Below are positions 30,092 through 34,955 of a stretch of DNA of 34,955 bases, piece after piece. Position 1 is the stretch's first letter, and every line of letters starts with the position of its first letter. Position numbers and translations under genes: made by a program. The notes beneath the pieces were generated by a model. The model was not told where the DNA came from. It made no database searches and was given only the letters and a program-made list of their open reading frames with translations. The DNA lies in the IMG/VR virus record IMGVR_UViG_3300028422_001967, positions 1 through 34,955 of that record; one strand, given 5' to 3'. This DNA is from a virus.

Positions 30092-30282
30092 CCGACATGA
30101 ACATCAACCGCGAGTGGGCAAAACTCGTGGACGAACTCGTTACCGCCCTTGTGACTGCCCGAGAGTATGTCGCGGGAGTCCATCGTTCCCTTTGGCCCGG
30201 CCCTGCCAAGGACGCCATTGAGGCCGAACTCGATAAGATCGACGCCGCCCTTCGCGCCTCTGGATATGAGGTGCCGCAATGA
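30088..30282 (+). CDS. Small helical protein, similar tail to upstream gene
   Basis: The 64-residue protein ends AALRASGYEVPQ. Together with the upstream protein it suggests a duplicated helical module. Overlap is ATGA. Confidence 0.6.
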   Translation: MTDMNINREWAKLVDELVTALVTAREYVAGVHRSLWPGPAKDAIEAELDKIDAALRASGYEVPQ

Positions 30283-30485
30283 CCCGCCGCCGTCGCGAAA
30301 TCGTCGCCATTCTGCACAGATATGGATGGGCAACCGCCAAAACGATCGGGACTACCGACTCGTTCATGCAGAAACTGATCGACGAGGGTTTGGTGTGCGT
30401 TAAGAGCGGGTCTGTCCGCACGAGCAGCGACCCTGAATATGGGCTCAATTACGCAAAGTCCCGCAGCGAGGTGAACCATGGCTGA
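30279..30485 (+). CDS. Small winged-helix-like protein
   Basis: The 68-residue protein begins RRRREIVAILHRYGWATAKT, then MQKLIDEGLVCVKSG near 30-44, consistent with a small winged helix that could bind DNA. It overlaps the next gene by ATGGCTGA. Confidence 0.62.
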   Translation: MTRRRREIVAILHRYGWATAKTIGTTDSFMQKLIDEGLVCVKSGSVRTSSDPEYGLNYAKSRSEVNHG

Positions 30486-30657
30486 CCGTCTCAGGATCGA
30501 CATCATTCAGGATGGGATCGTGGTAGCCAGCGTCACGGGGCAGACGTTCTCCCGCGTGCTACACGAGGCGGCCATCTACGCGGCCAAGTACCAGGATGAT
30601 GGGCCGATCGAGGTTAAGGCAAAGGTCATCAAGGGAAAGGAAAAGCGCCATGGCTGA
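30478..30657 (+). CDS. 59-residue phage protein
   Basis: The peptide has a beta-like start (LRIDIIQDGIVVASVTG) and a basic tail. Both ends share the ATGGCTGA overlap. Function unknown. Confidence 0.6.
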   Translation: MADRLRIDIIQDGIVVASVTGQTFSRVLHEAAIYAAKYQDDGPIEVKAKVIKGKEKRHG

Positions 30658-31093
30658 CCTCGCACAACTCCGCGACCTTGCGTCCCGGCTGGCGGATGCG
30701 ACCGGACCGGACCGAGAACTGGATGCGCGAATTTTGGCGTGCATCACCAAGCCGCAGGACGCCGAGGGGTTCCTCGATCACGTCCGCCGCGAGTTCTCCG
30801 CCAAGACGATGGTCGATGCCTACACCTCCAGTATCGACGCCGCCGTGGCGCTGTGCTCGCGCCTTGGGTTCGTCTCGGCCTATGACCCGATTTTCTTCTG
30901 CGACCCGCCTCGCGTCGAATACGACGGCTACCTGTTCCGCCCGGATTATGAGGCTGGAAGCGGCCGTCCGTCGTGGTCCGGGGCTGAATGGCTGCATGGG
31001 TCGGATTCGGTGCGCGCGCCAACCCCCGCCCTCGCCCTCTGCCTCGCCATCGTCCGCGCCATGATCGCTCAGGAGGAGGCCACCCATGCCTAG
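30650..31093 (+). CDS. ABA-sandwich-type phage protein
   Basis: The 147-residue protein has ATGPDRELDARI near 16-27, YTSSIDAAVALCSRLGF near 57-73 and TPALALCLAIVRAMI near 127-141. I recognise this as the common phage ABA-sandwich family. No enzymatic role is known. Confidence 0.75.
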   Translation: MADLAQLRDLASRLADATGPDRELDARILACITKPQDAEGFLDHVRREFSAKTMVDAYTSSIDAAVALCSRLGFVSAYDPIFFCDPPRVEYDGYLFRPDYEAGSGRPSWSGAEWLHGSDSVRAPTPALALCLAIVRAMIAQEEATHA

Positions 31094-31277
31094 CCCGCTC
31101 TGCTTTTTTCGCTCCATCTGGCGCTCGCTGCTGTGCGGCGCGTTCGTCAGCGGGCACGAATTCGAGATCGACCCCGGCGACACCCCGAACAACGTGCTGG
31201 TGCTGCGTTGCCGAGACTGCGGCGAGCGCTCGATCGGTTGGGGCTGGGAGCCGCAGGAGAAGGGAGAAGAACGATGA
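31086..31277 (+). CDS. Small zinc-ribbon-like protein
   Basis: The 63-residue protein has CRDCG near 42-46 and an N-terminal hydrophobic stretch. Only one clear CxxC pair is seen, so metal binding is uncertain. It overlaps both neighbours. Confidence 0.6.
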   Translation: MPSPLCFFRSIWRSLLCGAFVSGHEFEIDPGDTPNNVLVLRCRDCGERSIGWGWEPQEKGEER

Positions 31278-31738
31278 GAGAGATCGACACCAGCAAAGAG
31301 GCGGTCAACGGGACATGCAAGCTCCTTCGCGTACCCCAAGACCTACGGCACGTTCGCGGGGAGCCACTGGCTAGCCTGATCAAAGCCCTCGCCGCCGAGC
31401 GAGACGCCGCCACCGAGCGCGCCGAGCGGGCGGAGGCGGAAGCGCATGAGGCGGTTTGCGATATCGCGGGAGAACTTGGGATCGAAGACCCCGGGTGTCT
31501 GGACTTCACCGACGTCATGTCGCTTGCCGCTGCCCTTCGCGCCCGCGTCGCCGCGCTGGAAGGGGCGCTTGCGGATGCCGCGAGCAGCCTTGAAGCGATC
31601 GCCCGAGATGGTGGCCGCGAAGGGACGTTCCTGGACGACTATTCGCAGATATCTGGATACGCGATGAATCGCGCCGTCGTTGCGCGAGGCCCCCTCTCCG
31701 CCCCGCCCGCGCCCGCCTCTGAAGAGGAAGGTGAATGA
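31274..31738 (+). CDS. Coiled-coil phage protein
   Basis: The 154-residue protein has a strong coiled coil (IKALAAERDAATERAERAEA near 36-55) and an Ala-rich helix near 80-110. The tail is acidic and Pro-rich. Function unknown. Confidence 0.7.
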   Translation: MREIDTSKEAVNGTCKLLRVPQDLRHVRGEPLASLIKALAAERDAATERAERAEAEAHEAVCDIAGELGIEDPGCLDFTDVMSLAAALRARVAALEGALADAASSLEAIARDGGREGTFLDDYSQISGYAMNRAVVARGPLSAPPAPASEEEGE

Positions 31739-32004
31739 TGCTTCACGCCCGCGAAGATTATAACCGCATCCAAGACCCCGCCGGACTGATCCCCAATGAC
31801 GAGCCGGTGTTTCTCATCCGCGCCCAGGATGTGGTTGGCGCGCAGGCCGTGCTTGCCTGGGCGGAGTTCGCCGAGCGTGTCGGCGCGTCGGCGGAAATCG
31901 TCAACATGGCGCGCGAACACGCGTTCAAGATGGTCGAATGGGCGGAGAAGAAAATCCCAGACGTTGCCCCGCCCGCGCGTTCTGGTGAAATACTGTGTCG
32001 ATGA
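31735..32004 (+). CDS. Helical phage protein
   Basis: The 89-residue protein contains AQAVLAWAEFAERVGASAEI near 36-55. Its C-terminal end may be altered, because a protein-like frame continues in another register after it. Overlap with the upstream stop is ATGA. Confidence 0.65.
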   Translation: MMLHAREDYNRIQDPAGLIPNDEPVFLIRAQDVVGAQAVLAWAEFAERVGASAEIVNMAREHAFKMVEWAEKKIPDVAPPARSGEILCR

Positions 32005-32101
32005 CGTGCGCGGTGCACTCGACGCCGCACAGCGCTACTTTGACCGCGCGCCGGAACCCCTGAATAGCCCGGCTGTGCGCCCGGACCGAGGGGAGGGCTG
32101 A
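31985..32101 (+). CDS. Possible 38-residue frame or frameshifted tail
   Basis: A GTG frame reads VKYCVDDVRGALDAAQRYFD, then RAPEPLNSPAV. It looks protein-like and could be the displaced tail of the preceding gene. No ribosome site is visible. Confidence 0.3.
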   Translation: MKYCVDDVRGALDAAQRYFDRAPEPLNSPAVRPDRGEG

Positions 32102-32105
32102 GGGG

Positions 32106-32357
32106 ATGTCCAACAATTACCCTGAGCGACCGACCGGCTGGCCAAAAATGACTCTAGACAAATTCCGCAGGGTGCTTGCAGAGATCGACACGCCGTTGAG
32201 TACTAAGTCAACCGCGCCGCAGGGATGGGTTTGCCCGCGTTGCGGCAACGTTTACGCGCCGGACGTTCCAGTCTGTCTAAACTGTGCGTCGGAACCACAC
32301 CCTCTGAGCCGGGCTGAGCGCCGCCGGAAGCACACAGCGCAGGGAGGCGGGCGATGA
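32106..32357 (+). CDS. Four-cysteine zinc-finger protein
   Basis: The 83-residue protein has CPRCGN near 43-48 and CLNC near 57-60, a clear zinc ribbon, with a basic C-terminus (RAERRRKH). It may bind nucleic acid. Confidence 0.72.
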   Translation: MSNNYPERPTGWPKMTLDKFRRVLAEIDTPLSTKSTAPQGWVCPRCGNVYAPDVPVCLNCASEPHPLSRAERRRKHTAQGGGR

Positions 32358-32560
32358 GCGATGGAGAAGAGGTTCGCGCCTGCCTGAGACGGCGTGGCCA
32401 GTATGGCGCGCTCCAGGAATGGCACATCGCAACGCAGTGGAACATCCGCCGCGAAGTGGAGGAACGCCAAAACACTAAGCGTCTCATCGCGTATCGGCAG
32501 AAGCGCGCGGACCTAGAAGACATCCCCGCGATGCCGACAGCGAAAGGTGGTGAGCGATGA
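32354..32560 (+). CDS. Small charged phage protein
   Basis: The 68-residue protein is basic and helical (ATQWNIRREVEERQNTKRLI near 26-45). It overlaps both neighbours as ATGA. No family recognised. Confidence 0.62.
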   Translation: MSDGEEVRACLRRRGQYGALQEWHIATQWNIRREVEERQNTKRLIAYRQKRADLEDIPAMPTAKGGER

Positions 32561-33246
32561 GCGACCGTCCGATTCTGTTCAGCGGCCCGATGGTGCGCGC
32601 GATCCTCGAAGGCCGGAAGACGCAGACGCGGCGGATCATGCCGCATCACGACGCCATAGCCCGTCATGCATCTGCATTCCGACCAATCGTCACTGATTGT
32701 GCAGTATTCAACTACGCGGGCGACGAAGAAATCAGCCGGGCGGCATACGCCGTCAACGACCGCCTGTGGGTGCGCGAAGCGTGGCGTTGTAATGGTTGGG
32801 CATCCGACGCTGCCACCATCTTCTACCGTGCTAGCGAGTGTGACGGGTACACCGCCATGTGCGAGCAGTACCCCGTCACCGGGAAAGCGCGCCAGAAGGT
32901 TACGGGAACGTGGCGCCCCTCAATCCACATGCCGCGCTGGGCCTCCCGCCTCACCCTGATCGTCACCGACGTGCGCGTGCAGCGGTTGCAGGAAATCAGC
33001 GAGGAGGATGCGCTGGCGGAGGGATGCCCGATTGACGCAGACGCATCAGCCACGGCAAGTCGGCCCGTGGCGATGGACGGTCATCTGCTGTTGGCGCCGA
33101 CACGGTGGTTCTCCCGTCTCTGGGACAGCCTCTACGGCTCACAGCCCGGACAGTCTTGGGCGGATAACCCGTGGGTGGTCGCGGTGTCGTTCGAAACGCA
33201 CCGCTGCAACATCGACGCGCTCGCCAGCAAGGACGCCGCCGAATGA
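32557..33246 (+). CDS. ASCH-like phage protein
   Basis: The 229-residue protein begins RPILFSGPMVRAILEGRKTQ, then TRRIM; it has RLWVREAWRC near 69-78, RPSIHMPRWASRLTLIVTDV near 120-139, and NPWVVAVSF near the end. This matches phage ASCH-type proteins, which may bind RNA or modified nucleotides. Its role in phages is unclear. Confidence 0.78.
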   Translation: MSDRPILFSGPMVRAILEGRKTQTRRIMPHHDAIARHASAFRPIVTDCAVFNYAGDEEISRAAYAVNDRLWVREAWRCNGWASDAATIFYRASECDGYTAMCEQYPVTGKARQKVTGTWRPSIHMPRWASRLTLIVTDVRVQRLQEISEEDALAEGCPIDADASATASRPVAMDGHLLLAPTRWFSRLWDSLYGSQPGQSWADNPWVVAVSFETHRCNIDALASKDAAE

Positions 33247-33479
33247 CCACGACGCCGAAGGCCGTCACCATGCTCGAAATCAACTGCCCGCCAGCCGTAG
33301 CGCCCTTCATGGACCGGCACGGGAAGCGCGGCTTGCAAGCGCTGACGGACTTCCTTCGCCCGTGCAAGACAACCGGCGAAAAGCTCGGGGCGCTCGGGGC
33401 GCTGTCAATCCTGCTGCTGGCCTATGGAGACAGCATCCAGGCGATGGAGCTGAGCAAGGCGGAAGGGACGAAGCAATGA
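33243..33479 (+). CDS. Small helical phage protein
   Basis: The 78-residue protein has PFMDRHGKRGLQALTDFLRP near 21-40 and LGALGALSILLLAYGDSIQA near 48-67, with one hydrophobic helix. It overlaps both neighbours. Confidence 0.65.
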   Translation: MTTTPKAVTMLEINCPPAVAPFMDRHGKRGLQALTDFLRPCKTTGEKLGALGALSILLLAYGDSIQAMELSKAEGTKQ

Positions 33480-33538
33480 CCAGCGCCAACGCCGCCGACC
33501 TCGCCGCCGACGCAGTGCCCATGGAAGCCGCGGAGTAG
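33476..33538 (+). CDS. Possible 20-residue peptide
   Basis: A tiny frame overlaps the previous stop as ATGA and ends 5 bp before the excisionase start. It is Ala/Asp-rich. It may serve only to keep ribosomes moving. Confidence 0.4.
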   Translation: MTSANAADLAADAVPMEAAE

Positions 33539-33543
33539 AAACG

Positions 33544-33822
33544 ATGCCGAAAACACCGCGCAACTGGCCCCCAGCCGCACTGCCGCGGCGCATGGACCGG
33601 GAAATGGCCGCCTACTACTGCGGAATATCCCCGACAACGTTCGATGCGCGGGTGCGCTCCGGCGCTCTCCCAGGCCCACATAGAGACGGCAAGCGCCTCT
33701 TGTGGGACCTGAGAGAGATCGACCGCGCCCTTGGAGATATTGACGACGGGAGGCATATCGCCGCATCGTCGGGGAACGACGTAGCGACCGCTGAGGCTCA
33801 GGCAATGGCGGCCATCCGGTGA
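33544..33822 (+). CDS. Excisionase-like HTH protein
   Basis: The 92-residue protein has a MerR/AlpA-like HTH (MAAYYCGISPTTFDARVRSG near 21-40, then GKRLLWDLREIDRAL near 49-63). It lies just ahead of the integrase and overlaps it as TGATG, the usual position of a directionality factor. Confidence 0.75.
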   Translation: MPKTPRNWPPAALPRRMDREMAAYYCGISPTTFDARVRSGALPGPHRDGKRLLWDLREIDRALGDIDDGRHIAASSGNDVATAEAQAMAAIR

Positions 33823-34955
33823 TGGAGCCAGCCGCCGTGGGGTCTCTCGATCTCCCATACCTCAACTCATTTCGCGACAGGCACGGGCGCCTGCGCGGAT
33901 ACTACCGGAGAGACGGGCGCCGCCAGGCGATCTCCGGAGAGTTTGGCTCCCCGGAATTCCTTGCGAACTACAACAGAATTCACGAGCAAGCCGAGAACCC
34001 GGCGCGTCGCCGCGTCTCTGCTGGAACATTTGGCTCACTGGTCGAGACCTATTATGCCGCGCCAGAATTCCGGAAGAACCTGCGCGCATCGACACAGACC
34101 GAGTACAAGCGGCATCTCGAGCCCATGCGCGAGAAGTGGCGCGACGTCCCCCTGATCGGCATCACCAAGCGCGTTATCCGCGCTTACCGTGATAGCCTCT
34201 CGGAGCAGCCGAGGAAGGCAAACCAGGCCGTCGAAGTGCTACGCATGTTGCTAAATCATGCCGTCGAGATCGAGGTGTTGGAGAGCAACCCCGCCATCGG
34301 CATCAAGCCGATACGAATCGACACCGAGGGATGGAAACCTTGGCCGCAGATGGCGCTAGAGCGATTCTCGCGTCTCGCTACGGGTGCACCGCGGGTGGCA
34401 TTCCTGCTCGCGCTGTATACCGGCCAACGCCGCGCAGACGTTCTGGCGATGCGATGGGATGCGATCACCGCAGACGGAGGCGCGATCGTCGTGAAGCAGG
34501 CCAAGAAGCGAAAGGCGGAGGATGCGTTGACCATCCCCCTACACCCGGTGCTACGAGCGGAACTGGCGAAGGTGAAAGCGGAGCAGGCGCTCCGCGTCGA
34601 GTCACGACGCCAAAAGAAGCGCGCGGCGGCAACGCCGATGACGATCATCGCGCGACTCGATGGATCGGTCTACACAGAGGATGGATTCGCGGCACTCTGG
34701 AACCGAGCCCAACATGCAACAGGGTGCGCAGGTCTGCCCTTCCATGGCCTTCGGAAGAACGCGACGAACAGCCTACTTGAGGCCGGCTGCACGACCAAGG
34801 AGGCGCAGGCGATCACCGGGCACAACACCCTCGCGATGATCGAACACTACGCCAAAGGGGCGAACCAAAAGCGGCTCGCCGAATCGGCGATGGGCAAGGT
34901 TATTCGCGCCGGAAGGACCAAAGCCGGAACGGCGAGTGGCAAACCTTCAGAATAA
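33822..34955 (+). CDS. int: Tyrosine integrase
   Basis: The 377-residue protein has a core-binding domain (about 70-160) and a catalytic domain. Catalytic residues seen are R203 (TGQRRADVL), a Lys near 229-231, H308 and R311 (FHGLRK), H334 (GHNT) and Y343 (EHYAKG). The ATG at 33822 is chosen over a GTG at 33819 because of TGATG coupling. It is the last gene in the right arm, so it depends on the right promoter unless a local one exists. The attachment site is not visible in the window. Confidence 0.93.
   Translation: MEPAAVGSLDLPYLNSFRDRHGRLRGYYRRDGRRQAISGEFGSPEFLANYNRIHEQAENPARRRVSAGTFGSLVETYYAAPEFRKNLRASTQTEYKRHLEPMREKWRDVPLIGITKRVIRAYRDSLSEQPRKANQAVEVLRMLLNHAVEIEVLESNPAIGIKPIRIDTEGWKPWPQMALERFSRLATGAPRVAFLLALYTGQRRADVLAMRWDAITADGGAIVVKQAKKRKAEDALTIPLHPVLRAELAKVKAEQALRVESRRQKKRAAATPMTIIARLDGSVYTEDGFAALWNRAQHATGCAGLPFHGLRKNATNSLLEAGCTTKEAQAITGHNTLAMIEHYAKGANQKRLAESAMGKVIRAGRTKAGTASGKPSE

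Noticed and set aside
1-34955. CRISPR array, insertion sequence or transposase
   Set aside because: No spaced repeats of CRISPR type, no terminal inverted repeats with transposase motifs.
1-34955. Phage RNA polymerase or DNA polymerase of T7 type
   Set aside because: No such large gene is present despite the T7-like tail; the phage must rely on host polymerases.
1-34955. Attachment core repeats at the ends
   Set aside because: The window stops at the endolysin and integrase stop codons, so flanking att sequences cannot be compared.

Overview
The window is a nearly complete temperate podovirus-type prophage in a GC-rich host. The best guess for the host is an alphaproteobacterium. The grounds are high GC, a YdaS/Cro-type regulator of a kind common in alphaproteobacterial prophages, a GcrA/SANT-like DNA-binding protein, and a holin-like protein resembling those of alphaproteobacterial phages and gene-transfer agents. 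No host gene is visible. The window opens on the stop codon of an endolysin and closes on the stop codon of a tyrosine integrase, so the attachment sites lie outside it or were trimmed off.

Left arm, minus strand, 24254 down to 1: one long, tightly coupled gene train. From the immunity region outward it carries a Cro-like protein, an uncertain stretch with a tRNA-like element, a CII-like HTH protein, an orphan DNA adenine methyltransferase, a RusA resolvase, a double-HTH protein, and a replication initiator that contains an iteron-type origin candidate. The late genes follow: small and large terminase, portal, Bbp19-like protein, scaffold, major capsid, a 62-residue-scale accessory capsid-region protein, a T7-like tail tube set (adaptor and nozzle), three internal virion/injection proteins, a tail fibre, small membrane proteins, holin and endolysin.

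Immunity region, 24030-25903: an S24-type CI repressor on the plus strand faces cro. Downstream of cI is a lower-GC convergent pair encoding a lipoprotein and a small membrane protein, which looks like a lysogenic-conversion or superinfection-exclusion moron. Two outward promoters, one for cro and one for the right arm, have the same architecture: a -35 box, a 17-bp spacer and a TATCGT -10 box buried in the operator CGATAC-N5-GTATCG. Each has a second operator copy upstream.

Right arm, plus strand, 25904-34955: about twenty mostly tiny genes overlapping by ATGA, TGATG or 8-nt ATGGCTGA junctions. Among them are a YqaJ-type exonuclease and RecT recombination pair, an ABA-sandwich-type protein, an ASCH-like protein, zinc-ribbon proteins, an excisionase-like HTH protein and the integrase.

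The most interesting non-coding signals are: (i) 11-bp iterons, out of register with the reading frame, inside the initiator gene; (ii) the matched operator/promoter pairs; (iii) a 20-bp dyad found twice, at the terminase promoter and ahead of the capsid gene; (iv) the tRNA-like element between cro and the CII-like gene.
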